64,000 nt of DNA from positions 310,001-374,000 of the forward strand of contig JH720314.1 in NCBI GenBank assembly GCA_000231825.2. Direction: 5' to 3'. Positions 40,124 through 53,431 of this stretch are shown piece by piece. Each line of letters begins with the position of its first letter. Positions within the stretch are counted from its first letter, which is position 1. The stretch is from Tetrahymena elliotti 4EA (taxonomy: Eukaryota; Ciliophora; Oligohymenophorea; Hymenostomatida; Tetrahymenidae). The notes beneath the pieces are model-generated. The model was not told where the DNA came from. It worked only from the letters and a program-made list of their open reading frames with translations, and made no database searches. A program made the translations under genes and the position numbers.

Positions 40124-41042
40124 TTTATCTCTTTTTTTAACTTAACAATTTAATGTCTGTGATTAACTATATCTTTGCTTTTTTTTATTTATTTACTTTT
40201 TGTTCTCTTTCCTACCAATATATTTAATTATTATTTTTTATCAATAAATTGCCTTGTTTGACGAATTATCTAAAGCGACGTCTTTAATTAGATTCATCAG
40301 CACAGCACATTTCAATTCTTATAACCAACATCATAAATTTTTGCATATCACATATTTCAAGGGAAAATAAGTTCATTAACTCACATTTTTTAGTAATTAA
40401 ACCCCATTTTAAATTTATTTAATAAAAAAAAAATTAAATTTCAAAATAAATACTCCTGTTTCATTTAAACACATTCATTAGTGCAACCAACTCTAACAAT
40501 GAAATAATTATTTGTGGTGCAAGATGATTTTTAACTACTTTCTCAAATTTATTTGATAGATTTTGATATTCTTTAAATACCATAAAATGTAAATCTAACA
40601 TATCAAAGGAATGAAAATTTGCTCAACCAATAAGTAGACAATAAAATTTGAAAAATCTTTATGAAATATTAAAAACTAATAATTTCCACAAGTGATACAA
40701 AAGACGCTAAATCTATGTGTAACTGAAACAAAACAAAAATACTTATTTGAAAATTGAAAATAAATATGACAAAATTTTTTACTAATTTATTCTAAATCTA
40801 CTTTATAAAATTATTTTTACAGAAAAAAATCTTCTTCTTGTACATTGCTTCTAAAAATTTTCTAAATTGTTCAATAAAATTGCTTACTTACTGCTAATAT
40901 AAAATTATAAAATAAAGTCATCATAATTAATATGCGAAAAATTAATTCGTTAGGAGTCATCTAATTTCTTTGAATTTTTTCTATTTTCTTATAAATTTAG
41001 TATTAAAAAATGTTTAATTTGTCATATATTTTCTAATAAATC
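40124..41042. other. Intergenic, no gene seen
   Basis: About 0.9 kb upstream of the kinase start and downstream of the C2 gene. A slightly GC-richer segment lies near 40,250-40,310. No coding signature or tRNA-like fold was recognised. Confidence 0.5.
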
Positions 41043-42908
41043 TCATTATTAGTATTAGAGTTATCCATAAGGTGAAGATATTAATTAAACTCCAGGAGTA
41101 AATTATTGTTATTATTGATAAACAGTTCCCTATTAGACTGCATATCCTTGTTAAGGTAATCCTTACTAATTAATATATTAAACTTAAGGATTGTATGCAA
41201 GTTATTATTAAGGTTAGTATGATAATATTTACTATTGTTATTATTACTATTATTATACACCTGAAAGTTGCTGAGCTTAATTCAAGGGAATAATTCTAAT
41301 CTATGAATTACTTAATGTCTACCCAGGAACTTAAACTCCAACAGGGCTAACTTGTTATTAAATGTGCTATTACTGACTAACATTTTAACGTCCTAATAAA
41401 GTTATTCCTTAAGCTGGTTGTTATTACTATATTAATTACTATTATTGTTAGTGTTATAGTTAAGACATAGGAACTAATCTCAATTAAGAATTGCTTAATC
41501 CTTGGTATTAGGGTTGTTAGAATTCCTAAATATGGGGTTAACCAGAGATATGAACTACTTATTAAGGAGGTGATTACTATAATTGTTCTTAATATTAACC
41601 ACTAGGAACAAGTCTAACAACAGATTGCATAAGAGGTTGTTAAGATATAAAATCTGTTTATTATTAAGGTAAACCAACTACTGCAGGTGGATTAGCGATT
41701 ATTAATTAGTTATCAAAAGCATTAACTAAACCTTGTATTTCATCACCTTAGATTTACTATTATTAGGCCTAATCATAAGGAAGAAGACGGATTTGGGATG
41801 ATGATTATCTTTCAACTCCTGAAATTAGTTAACGAGGTTATACAGTAGATACTGAGTTAACTCTATACTTGTTTACCTGTTATTACTAAGCTAATTAAGG
41901 AGCATATTATTGTTACTATTATTAGTAACCTTAAATTTAAGGTTATTATACATACTATATTTACTATCCTAACTGGTTTTAAGCTAGAATTACTTGAGGT
42001 TATTGTTAATAACCAGCTTTCTAAAGTTAAAGTTATTAAAATTGTTGAAAGGTAGGGGGTTAAGGTGGATTCTATTATGCAAATTAAAATGTCGTCTATT
42101 ATTATTGTTGTTGTTGAGGAATTTAAACAACTTAGCGAGGAGGATATTGAGATTAAGGAACTTAGTGTTGTTAAAAGCGGTTTTGAATTTATTAAATAAT
42201 CTAATCCTAACTAGGTAATCCTTAGACATTTTACACATAAATTTGAGATTATGGTGAAACTAGATTTTAACCCTATACTTGAGAAGGTGATCCTTAGTAA
42301 ATTTGATAACCTTGTGGTAAGTTAGTAGCTTAGCTCTAAACTACCTATTATTACTATTGTTATTATGGTTGTTAAAGAGATGAAGTGTATTAGGTAAATC
42401 CTGATCCTGAAGGAAGTTAATTACTAGAGGCAAAAGTAGGAGATTGAGTTTAGTATTAAGTATATGGAGTTCTCTATTCAACTTATGGCATACCAGCTAA
42501 AGTATGGTGAGAAGGAGTACCTAAATTGATTTAAGAGTCACCTAGATATTAAATTTTTGCATAAACTTAACCAGCTTCTTATTCTTTAATAATCAAAGGA
42601 AACCATTCTTAAAGAACATTAGATGCTTAAATTTAGGAAAAAGAAATCTTTGCAACACCTAATAATTATCCTGAAGAGCTTTGAGGGGTTTCTAAAGCAC
42701 TTAATCTGATTTCTAAGGAATCTTCAGTAGTTCTATTCAATCTAATATCATCGTTCCATTAACCTTAAAATTTATCTCCAGACCATACTTAAGTTCTTCT
42801 TACTTGACTGCCAAGACGAGCTAAAATAATAAGATGTTGATGTGCCTAAATGTTTTCAATAGTTTAGTTCAATTAAACTTATAATTAATTTATAATTAAG
42901 TTGCTCAT
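41043..42908 (-). CDS. C2-domain protein with long glutamine-rich tail
   Basis: A single-exon gene of 621 residues, ATG 42908 to TGA 41045-41043. The first 125 residues form a C2 domain: LIILARLGSQVRRTQVWSG, KFQGQWNDDIRL, LEIRLSALE, LLGVAKISF, LQEWFPL and a closing AGQVYAKIQYLG. C2 domains bind phospholipids or proteins, often with calcium. The usual aspartate loops are poorly represented, so calcium binding is uncertain. The remaining 490 residues are mostly Gln with Pro, Tyr, Ser, Gly and Val, encoded by TAA, TAG and CAA with many runs of five or more, and are surely disordered. Because glutamine codons complement to TTA/CTA/TTG, the plus strand shows misleading open frames here. The protein ends QLQYQQ. 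It diverges from TAF1 across 1.2 kb. Confidence 0.85.
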
Positions 42909-44070
42909 TTCTATGTGATATATATCCTATTTATTTCTATCTTTTTTTTATAAATATTTTGATTCAATGATTTTTAATAGTTTTTGAAATTATTATCTAT
43001 TAATCAAATTTTCAGAAGATAAGATATATTGGTTAGTATTCTTTATTCATAATCTATTAAAATTAATTTTGAAATTTTATTTCAATCTTATTTCAAAAGA
43101 TATTGATTTAAAAAATCCATTTATTTTCACAACTTCTTATTTATCAGTTTTTTAATAAATAAATATAAATAATCAACTAATTATTCTTTTGGAAATTTTT
43201 TATGTAAAGAGCAAGTTTTACTTTAGTTGTTGTAAATTGAAATATTTTATCAAAAACTAACTCTCATTTTTTATATTTCTTTTTTTTTCTTGAGGGAATT
43301 TTAAACTAAATGAGCCTATTTTCAATTAAAAAAAATTATCTAAAAATATATTAAATTAAAATTCTTAAAAAATGAATTATTTAATTTAAAACAAAATTTT
43401 TGCATTTAACTTTTTTGTATTTATTCTTTTAATATTAGATAATATCAGACAAAGTATTTTATCAAAAACTAAATAAATAGTTTCTTTCTAAGAAATTTAA
43501 ATAAAGACTGAATTATGTTATATTCTGGTAAATTAGATAGTTAAAAACCTAAAAATAGTTCTTTCAAAAGAAGATAATACTATTAAGGAAATAAAATATT
43601 TTGCTATTCTCTTATGTTAAAATACAAGGATATGTTTACTAATCAGAATATGCATCTTTTAAAATTTTTAGGTTTTATTCCAATAGCCTTCCTTGCTTGT
43701 TATTAACCAATTATTCTTTCTATCAATTTTTAGCACCTAAAAGAATGGTATATGTTCACAATTAAATTAATAATGTAATATTAGTATTTAAGTAGTAATT
43801 TATTCAAATACTAATTTAGTAAATAATTAGAATTATTTTTATGCTATTCAATTTGCAAGGCCTAATCAAATAAATTATTTTTATATAAAGGATAAATATA
43901 ATATATTTTATTTTCATTTAACAAATTTATTATTGTTTCTTTTTTTTAACTAATTTAATGAAGATTTGTCTGACTACATATTTAAATATTCCCTCCCAAA
44001 TTACTAATATTTTTTAGAATTAATTAAAAATTTAAGTAAATTAGACAGTTTATTATATTTTACAAGTAAA
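42909..44070. other. Divergent intergenic region C2 protein / TAF1
   Basis: The 1.16 kb between two outward-facing starts must contain both promoters. It is AT-rich, with no further gene recognised. Confidence 0.5.
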
Positions 44071-47000
44071 ATGTCAGACGAAGAAAGCCAAATCAATTTT
44101 GATGAAGAGGAAGATAATAGCGGAGATGCTTCCTAAGAAAAATCAAATTCTCAGGATATGGAAAATGAAGATGAAGATGAGGAAGACAATTCTTAGGAGG
44201 ATGAAGATGATAATGATAATGATGATGACGAAGATGATAATGATAATTAGGATGATGAAGAAGAAGATGATGATGACGATGATGATGATGAGGACGAAGA
44301 TGACGAAGAAGACGATGATAAAAGCAAATCATAAGAAGATGATGATGAGGATGATGAAGATGAAGACAAAGAAGAGTAAGAAGAAAAAGAAGATGAGGAA
44401 GAGGAAGAAGAAATATAAGAAGTTTAAGTTAAGGAAAAAGGAAAGAGAGGTCGTAAAAAGAAAACAGATACAGAGAAATTATAAAAGGTAAGTACAGTTA
44501 AAGAAAAATAGAGTAAAAAATAAGCTACTGAATAGCCAAAAAAACCAGCAAAGAAGGGAAGAAAGAAATAATAGCAGATAGAAGAGGAAATAGATGAAGA
44601 AGGAGATTAAGATGATCAAGATGATGAAAAAAGTGATCAAGATGATAATAAAGATAGTAGAAGTGAATAGGAAAGTATGGAAGAAGAAAATGATGATGAT
44701 GAAGATAATGAAGAGGATGATGAAAATAATAATTAAGACGAAGATGAAGATGACGACGATGATGGTGACGATAGTGATAAAGATGACTAGGATAAAGATG
44801 ATGAAGACGAAGATGATAAAGATGAGGATGATGATGAAGATGATATGGATGATGATGACGATAATTTATCAGCAGGTTCTGACAAGAGCATAAGAGAAAA
44901 TGAAGAAGAAATGGAAGAAGAAGAGGATGACTAAGATGGTAATAATTTATTAATAGATCCAAATGCCTTTTAGGTCATCAATAGAGTTGGTAGTAGCAAT
45001 GTTAGTATTTACAGACTTACTGATTTCTATAGATATTCTTCTAAGAAAGTGTAAAAACTTATTCTAAAGGAATTAAAAATGCACACAAATATGAGAAATC
45101 GTGTTTAGAAAGATAATAGGGATTATATTGAAAAATAAATGAATTTTGCTAATCTTCTATTAGAAGAATGGCGCTCTCATAATTAAGTTTAATAATTCTA
45201 TGATTAAGTTCCTGATGAAGCTAATGAAGAAGGAAATTTAGGATAGTAGGGTCCTATTTAAAAATCAGCTTCTTAGGCTAATCCTTAAGGGCAGTAAAAT
45301 TTACACGGTCATCCAAACTTTTAAGGGAAATTAAATTAAAATTAAAAGAACAGTCACCATACTATGCTTAAAAAGAGTGATTTAAATATAACATAACTAG
45401 AATAAGCTATTTATGAGGATGGAAAAGCAAGCAAATCAGATTATTTCCTACATTTTAATAATATGAAGCAAAGCTTTCAAATTCTCCCTTAAATGATATA
45501 ACGTATTTACAATCCCATTTCATCTAATGAGTATTTTACTTAGTTGAGAGATGAGATGATTAGAAAGATAATAAATGGTTAAAATAAATTTGTACCAGAG
45601 GAAGAGGAAGAAGAAGATGCAGTTGATGATCTTTATGAAAAAGAATATATGAGAATGTATAATGGAGCAAGAAAAGATGCTAAAGTAAAAGCTTCAAATG
45701 TATAGTAAAAAAAAGAAAAGAAACCCAAAATAGAAGATATTTAAAATTAATCTGATTATATTAATGAAGATGAAGAAAATGATTCTTATAAAATGAAAGA
45801 TGAGTCAGATAATAATTTTTTAGTTAATGATGACAGCTAGGATGAATAAAAAAAAATTTTTAAATATAAGAAAGATAAAAATGGTAAGAATAAATAAAGT
45901 GATGGAGAAGAGGATTCTGGAAAAAAGAAAAGAGAATCTAAAAAGACTAAAAAGAAAAAGAGTCATAAGGAAAAGTAAGAAAAAAGAAGAAAAAAAGACA
46001 GCAATGATAGTATAAGTTTAGGTGATGATTCAGATCAATTTTCATTACAAAGTAGAAGTGAAAGCTTTTCTTAAAGTGACAGTGGCTCAAAACAAGATAG
46101 CAGCAATGCTAATAATAGTAGTGGAGAAGATCATTCATTAGGTTAATTTGGCAGCGATGCTGAATCAACATATAATAAGAAATAAAAAAATTCAAAGAAA
46201 GGGAATAACAGAAAAGATTCAGAATCGATGTAAATTGGAAGTGAAAATGAAGGAAAAGATAAGAGGAAACAAAAGAATGAAAATAACGAAAATATAAACA
46301 ATTAAGAAAAGGTTGGCTCTATGATTTTGAATGCTATGAGTGTAGAAGAAAGGGAAATATCAAGAGAAAGAAATAAAAATTCCGATATTTAGGGCATCAA
46401 TCTTCTCCAATTAAAGTAAAAGAAATACAATTAGAGTTGCATGGATTTAGAAGACAAAAGCTTTTTAGAAAACTTCTTTAAATTTGACTATAACAATAAG
46501 GAACTCATTTAAAATAAAAATAATTAAGACCTTCCAAATCAACCCTTTTAAATTAAATTTGGAGATGACTTAGAAAAAAAATAAAATTTATTTGGAGAAC
46601 CTATAGATATGGAATAACCTTTACCTTTTGCTCCTAATTCAAAAATGTTCCGCATAACTCAATAAGAAAAAGATTTTATCCATATAGAAGAACCAAAGCA
46701 AGGAAACTACATTAATATATAAATATCAAGTAATACAGATAAGAATAAATTAAAATCATAAGCTGAAAAAGATAAATAGAAGGAACTTTAGTTGTTGTAA
46801 TTGGAAAAATTCTAGCAATAATAATTAGCTATGTAAAAAGATGGAAATCCTTTAAATTAAAAGAAAAATTTATTGGCTAAAACAGAGAAACTCCCAAAAG
46901 AAACATTTGTTGTTAAAAGACATTTAATTACAAAGCAGTTTGATTATTATAACTCTGAGCTTCTAAATTGTGGCTGGAACCAGCCAAAAGAGCATTACAA

Positions 47001-50000
47001 TAACATTTTAATAGATTTGAACGATCCTTAGTTTTTCTTAGCAAAAGTTAATACATTTTTCTCTACATAAAAAAAAGAACGTAAAGATTCTTTTTACAAG
47101 TGGGATTAGTTATAAAAGAAGCTTCATATTGAAGAACGTGGTGATACTTAATCAGTAATTCCTAAATCAATATTTTCTGGAAATCCTGAATAAGCTACTC
47201 AGGGTGTTTTAGAGGAATAACCTTCTTAATTTATGGCTTCTTTATAATAGCAGTAATAGTAATATCCAGTTAATTTAAAAACTTACATAGAATAAAAGAA
47301 AAGAGACTAAAAAGAAATTCCTTAAAAATATGATCATTCAAGAGTTGCTAAATAGTTTGAATTCAATCATCTGACTTAAGATGAAAATGTTTTTAAAGAT
47401 TATCATTATTGGGATTTATTTTAAAAAGTTCGTATTGCATCTCGTTAATATGATAAGCAATATCAAGATTATATTTAGTATTTAAATACAATATAATCTC
47501 AACCTCCTGGTATTCCTATTCTTTAACAGTAACAATCTTAATCATCAAATACCATCACTATATCAACTCCTAAATTAGGACCTTAGTAATCTTTAGGAAT
47601 GCCATCAGTAACTGCTTTAGGAGGTGGTGGACTCATATAAATGCAACTTCCACCTATTTAACTAGCTTCTTAATAATCTTAACCTGGATAACCTAATACT
47701 CCTACTTCAACTCCTCAAGCTTCTCGCCCTATTGTTTAGCAAACTTAAAGTTTAAACATAATATCAATTAAAAAAGCACCAACAAACAAGGATACAATAG
47801 TAAGCATTCCATTGAATCAAAATGCATAACAAGCGCCTGGGGCATAATCAAATCCTTAAAACCCTACCCTTATAACTTTACAAAATCCTTTAGCTCTAAA
47901 GAATTAATCTTCTTCGATTATTTCTCTAGCTGCCTCAGCTTCAGATAAAAGCTCTTCATTATAAAAGGATAGAAAAGATAAAAATAACTTAGATAAATTG
48001 ATGGCTACTCAAATAATAGACTAAACTAAATAAAATATACCTCCTCTATAAAGATAGCCTCCTTTAAAAAATCCTATGCTAAACGAATGGAAAACTCTTC
48101 CTATAGGGATGTAGCCAACAGACTATTGTCTTAAAACTATAAACCCTGATATGAAATGTTTAGAAATTTCAGAAGAAAAGGTAGAAAGTTACAATCATTT
48201 TAAGAGTAAGCGTAATTTGAGTCTCAAGAAAGATGTCGTAATCATGATGGAATACATAGAAGAAGATCCTCTTGTCTTATAAAATATTGGTATGAATAGT
48301 AAAATCTTTCGTTATGCTTATCATAATAGAATATTTAAAAAAATTGAAAATGACTCGAAAAAATAGGAAACTCTAAACTAAATTAATTAGTAACATTCAA
48401 CTCAGCAGCAAGCTATAGATAGCATGGACTTTGATAAAAACTACAAAACAATTGGTTAATTCTAAAGTTACATGCATAAGAAATAATTAGATGGGTAGCT
48501 TGTTGATTTTGAAAAGGAATTGATCAAATTTAAATAATATATTTAAGACTATCTTGGAGAACTTGGTAGAGTTGTCTTTTATGATGATAATGATAAAACT
48601 AACTTATTTGGTTAGCTTGATGATTAAGAAGAAGGTAAAGAATCACTGGGTGTTACTGTGCTTGAAAATCACTTATTTAAAGCTCCTATTTTTAAATAAA
48701 GATTACCTGAGACAGACTTTTTGCTAGTAAGATAATAAGAAAATGATAAATGTAATTACTATTTAAGACCTATAGAGTATGTCTATTTAGTTGGATAGAT
48801 AGAACCTTCTAAATCTATATATCGTCCTCGTTCAAGAGATATCACTCCCTACATGAAGAACTGTATGAATACTTTTATTATGATTAAAATCTAGAAAGAA
48901 AAGAAGGTACACTTTTAAGATCTTTTAAATAATTTCAGTAAAAATTTGACAGAAACATAAATTCGTTAGCAAATTAAGAAGAAAAATTTAAAACCTGAGC
49001 TCAATAATAAGAATACTTTTGTTCCTAAAGATAACGATTAAGACTCAGATAATGAAAATGCACATGATCCCGAATTAACACCTGAATAGGCATGCATGTT
49101 TGAAAAAATGCTTTCACATGTGTATCACCTCTCAAACGAAATAGGATTAAAAGAATTAAGAACAACTGAAAAATTAAAAAATGTTCTTGCTAAATTCTAA
49201 AGAGATTTTCCAGAAGATATTAAAAATTACACTATTGCAAAACTGATAACAGATAAACTCTCTCTTACTCCCTGGTCACTTTCTAATAATTTTGCACATG
49301 ATAAATAAAAACTTTACCTAGAAGGTCTTGGTGATCCTACTAATGGCCATGGTGGTTACTCGTTTATTAAGAGACCCTTAAAAAAGAGGTAATACCAATC
49401 ATAATTTAACTATTTTAAAATTTAATTAAATAAAATAGATCTGAAAAGGATGATAAATAAAGCAACAAAGAAGATGAGAAATAAAAAGAAGATCTTCGTA
49501 AATTAAATATTGGAGAAATAAACAATATTTTATCAAAGCTTGGAATAGTAAGAAATATTTTTCTTTTAATATACTAAAAATTATTATTTTTATCAAATAG
49601 AATTTGGATACAAAAATTGGTGAGACAAAGAAATAAAGATGGGCTAAGATTGAGCTAATTAAGAAAAAATTAGATGAGATCGATCTGACTGAAAGAGAAG
49701 ATTTGCTTGAATTAGCTAAATTTAAGAGAAAAGACCGTAAAACTGTTAAAGAAGCTGAATAACACTACTAAAAAAAAATTAACTCCTTATTCCACATTTT
49801 AATTTAACATCTAAGCAATTAAGACCCACCTGAAGTACCATAAGAGGTAAAAGATGATGATATAGAATACCTTCCTTTAGAATATTACATGGAAGAAGAA
49901 AAAAAGATTAGAGAAAAGAAGAAGAAATAATTAAAAATGCAAAAATCTGCAACACCTGGAGAAGGTAATTTGGCTGAACAAGTATATCAAAGTGAAGAAG

Positions 50001-50086
50001 AAGGAGATGAAGACGAAGACGAAGAAGATGATGAAGAGGAGGAAGATGAAGAACAAGGTGAAGAAAGTATGTCTGATCAAGGTTGA
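44071..50086 (+). CDS. TAF1: TAF1, largest subunit of TFIID
   Basis: A 1,970-residue protein with exons 44071-49388, 49439-49547 and 49601-50086 (introns 50 and 53 nt). TAF1 is the scaffold of the general transcription factor TFIID, binding TBP and core promoter DNA. The central/C-terminal part carries the family core in order: LNCGWNQP (near 970), RNLSLKKDVVIMMEYIEEDP (near 1385), IGMNSKIFRYA, LFKAPIFKQRLPETDFLLVR (near 1540), IEYVYLVGQIEP, LTPEQACMFEKML, SLTPWSLSNNF (near 1730), LGDPTNGHGGYSFIK and RWAKIELIKK. The first 290 residues are almost all Asp/Glu with Lys/Ser, and residues about 1130-1300 are Gln/Pro/Ser-rich. The end is again acidic. No bromodomain is present, as in yeast Taf1 and unlike animal TAF1. 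Reverse-strand frames here are shadows of GAT/GAA repeats. Confidence 0.93.
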
Positions 50087-50553
50087 GATCATTGTTGATT
50101 ACAATAAACTATCTTATAATTTAAATTTTCTGATAAGAAAATACTCTAGAATACTAATTTATTTTAATAATTAATCTATATTTTAAAGCAGTTATTTTGT
50201 TAAAATTGATTAAACCTATTTTGCATTACTAAATTTTAATTATTTTAAAATACAACATATTAACAATTGAGTAATTAATTAAGTGTAATATTTGTGTTTA
50301 ATATAAAAATTTTAATAAATAATTGTTTATTTTGTTTGTAGTGTTATTTATCAAATAATAAATTTTCTACTTATTGAGATTGATTTTAGAACTATCAATG
50401 AAGATTATTATAGAAAAAAATTAATTTAAAGAATAGATTTATAGTAGATTTGAGATAGGTTAATGAAAAAGATGATAATAATTTTCAAGTGTTAAATATT
50501 TAATTCATTGTTTAGAATAAGCTTACTGGGTTATAATTAAATACAATTCAGAT
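50087..50553. other. Intergenic after TAF1
   Basis: AT-rich, with nothing recognised beyond the expected TAF1 3' end. Confidence 0.45.
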
Positions 50554-50964
50554 ATGAAAAGATTTAGCAAGTGGTTTCGACTTGGTCATTCAGAAGATTC
50601 TACAAAATAATCAGAAAATATAAATATTCAAAGTAAAATAATTAATAGTTCGCATTTTTAATTTAAGACGTATTGTACTTTTTGGATTATAATAATTAAT
50701 GTGGAATAAGAAAAAATATTTAATAAAGAAAAAAAAGAGTATATTTCTGACGTCAAAGCAATCATTGATATCCAGCTAGTTGTAATTATTATTCTTAATG
50801 TATTACTTATATCTAAGACTTAATTAAATATTTTGTAAATATAAGCAAGCTACAGCAATGTTATTTATGTGAAGAATTAAAAAAGTTAAATCCAAAATAA
50901 AAAAAACGAACTATCACTGCGAATTTTCTCATTTTTACATATCTTGACAGACGATTCTAAATGA
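50554..50964 (+). CDS. Hypothetical small membrane-like ORF
   Basis: ATG 50554 to TGA 50962 gives 136 residues with no intron. It begins MKRFSKWFRLGHSEDSTKQ, has a hydrophobic stretch TYCTFWIIIINV (near residue 40) and a clearer one, AIIDIQLVVIIILNVLLI (near 75-92), then a polar tail. I recognise no family. An open frame of this length is not rare when TGA is the only stop, so it may be chance. The fairly varied codon use at its start is the only hint of coding. It lies between TAF1 and PDHA, on the same strand. Confidence 0.2.
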
Positions 50965-51329
50965 AATGTTCTGAAATAATAAATTGAAGATATTTCGATA
51001 TGTGAATTGATAGATTATGAATTTTTTTAAAGTTTCTTTAAATTATAATGGATACATTTTATCTCAGTTTGCATGATTATTGAATAAAATACAGCTTTTC
51101 TTTAATTATTTTCATTATATAGTATCTAATATTCTATCGCTCTCCTTTTTTTTCATTTTTCATTTTGGAATACAAGCAAATATGCTTGGCCTTTTAATAT
51201 CTTGATGAGATACTAAAGAATATAATTATTCCATGCTCAAATCAAAAGAAAGAAAAGAAAGAAGAAAAGAAAGAAAAAAAATAAAAATAAAATACAAATA
51301 AATAAAATAATCATCAAAAAGCTAAACTA
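50965..51329. promoter_or_regulatory. PDHA upstream region with purine tract
   Basis: About 365 bases before the PDHA start. A long purine-only tract (A and G, repeated AAAG/AAGA) covers about 51,242-51,282, followed by an A-rich AAATAA run up to the start codon. It may be part of the promoter or 5' leader; this is inference from position only. Confidence 0.35.
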
Positions 51330-53431
51330 ATGATTTCTAAGTTCTTCAATCCTGTTGCTGGTAAGACCTTCAACAGACTTAACAAGTTTGCCTTTTCTTC
51401 AATCACTGTCAACCTTGTAATACAATTATTCAAATAATGTTTACTGAGCATATTTAGATAGAAATAGTTTAAATTTTCCATTTTTTGACATTACAAACTA
51501 ACTAACTCTCCAATGTTCGGATATTTTGATTTCATGACGATAACTACTAAAATATCTCTAATTCCTGCAAATATTCAAGAAGCAAACATTTCAAAATAGA
51601 TTAAAATCAATAAATCCTTTCTTAGAAAGAAATTATATATGACATAAAGCATTTCAGCAATTCAAAAATGTAGAATCCAAACACTTCTTTGCTGTCTGAT
51701 TTCTGTTTTAACAAATCTATTTCTACCTATTTATCTAGCAATCCATAAACTAAAAAAATAAATAATTTTATAAAAGATGAGAGCAATTCTAATTAATAAT
51801 GCTAAATAATTCTTAATACATATAATAATTCTATTTTACTTTTAATAAATGATAGGAAGGTTACTAAACTAAGATGTTAGACGGATTCTAATTACCTACC
51901 TAATCAACTGCTACTAAGGAAGAATTATTGAAGCTCTACAAAGATATGAATGTTATGAGAAAGATCGAACTTGCTTGTGATAAGCTTTACAAGCAAAGAG
52001 AAATTAGAGGTTTCTGCCATCTTTACGACGGTCAAGTAAACATCACTTGATTTAATTATTTATAAAATAGTAGTAGTATTAAAGAAATATGTTGAGATTT
52101 TCAGATCAAAAATGAATCATTTCTAAAATAATATTCTTAAATATATATAGGAAGCTGTTATCTCTGGTATTGAAGCTGCTTGCAACCACGAAGATGCTTT
52201 AATCACTGCTTACAGATGTCACTGTCATGCTTACACTAGAGGTGACTCTGCCCACTAAATTATTGCTGAACTTATGGGAAGAAAAACTGGTTCTACAGGT
52301 GGCAAGGGTGGTTCCATGCACTTCTACAGAAAGAAATCTAACTTCTATGGTGGTCACGGTATTGTTGGTGCTCAAGTAAAAACAAATTTCGATTTTATTT
52401 GCAATTCTATTGATATATAAAGCAAAAATATATTTAGATTTATTGAAATAGAAATAGATAAGATAGTATATATCTTTATTTTAAATAAAAGCATTTAATT
52501 AAGAAAATAAAGAAAAACAAGCACATAGCTTTAAATTTATTTTTTTATTTATTTATATTAAAAAATTTTTTTAAAAAAGGTTCCCATGGGTGCTGGTTTA
52601 GCCTTTGCTTTGAAGTATTAAAAAAAGCCCAACGTTTCTATCACTATGTATGGTGATGGTGCTGCCAATCAAGGTTAAATCGCTGAAGCTGCTAACATGG
52701 CTGCTTTATGGAATTTACCCTGCTTATTTGTTTGTGAAAACAATCTTTACGGTATGGGTACCTCCACTGCTAGAGCTTCTCACAACACCGATTTCTACAC
52801 CAGAGGTGACAAGATCCCTGGTATCAGAGTAACCAGATTTTAATTTAAAAAAGAAAGTGCTTAAATAATTTTCATAATAAAAATAGATGGACGGTAACAA
52901 CTATTTCCACGTTAAGGAAGGTTTCAAGTTTGCTAAGCAATACGCCCTCGAACATGGTCCTCTCTTCGTTGAATTGAGAACTTACAGATATCACGGTCAC
53001 TCTATGTCCGATTCTGGTACTACTTATAGAACTTAAGAAGAAATTAAGGAAGTCAGATAAAAGAAGGATTGCATTTAATTCATTGCTAACACTATTTTAT
53101 AAAATAACTTTGCTACTCATGAATAACTTGAAGTAATTAATTACTTTTTTCAAGAATTTTAATAAAATTAAATCCCTTTAAATTAAAAAAAGGCCATATA
53201 AGAAGAATCTAGAGAAATTGTTGATAAAGCTGTTGAACAAGCTCTTAAAGACCCCTTACCTGATGACCATGAATTACATACTGATGTTTACATTAACAAC
53301 GAGAAATGTAAATAAATAATAAACTATGAAATATCAAATTCTCTAAAAATTAATATTATTTTTTAAAAATAGACTATATCAGAGGTATTGAATATGAAAA
53401 GGGTTACTTCCCTGAAGGCAAGGCTTACTGA
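51330..53431 (+). CDS. PDHA: Pyruvate dehydrogenase E1 component, alpha subunit
   Basis: A 386-residue mitochondrial enzyme. Exons: 51330-51416, 51856-52035, 52151-52375, 52580-52828, 52887-53132, 53193-53307 and 53373-53431. With the beta subunit it decarboxylates pyruvate using thiamine diphosphate, feeding acetyl-CoA to the TCA cycle. The start [19 protein letters not shown] is a mitochondrial presequence, basic and hydroxylated. Then come [34 protein letters not shown], the [10 protein letters not shown] block, the thiamine-binding motif [13 protein letters not shown]...ENN (near 189-219) and the phosphorylation loop [17 protein letters not shown]. The serine in HGHSMSD corresponds to the kinase-regulated site of animal enzymes. 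Length equals the family norm (about 390). Codons are richer in C and G than in neighbouring genes, as expected for high expression. Confidence 0.96.

Noticed and set aside
40240..40340. Slightly GC-richer stretch considered as a tRNA or small RNA gene.
   Set aside because: No cloverleaf arms or T-loop sequence could be matched by eye.
41990..42238. Short open frames on both strands (82 and 74 residues).
   Set aside because: Shadows of the Gln-rich region of the C2 protein in other frames.
41044..42860. A plus-strand frame rich in Tyr, Cys, Gly and Gln with about 17 in-frame TGA, suggestive of a selenocysteine-rich protein or TGA read as tryptophan.
   Set aside because: The reverse strand has an uninterrupted frame with a C2 domain and a Gln-rich tail. 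The TGA triplets are simply complements of serine TCA, and the Tyr/Cys runs are complements of Gln codons.
44093..44962. His/Leu-rich reverse frames and Met/Lys-rich forward frames.
   Set aside because: Alternative readings of GAT/GAA/GAG codons in the acidic TAF1 leader.
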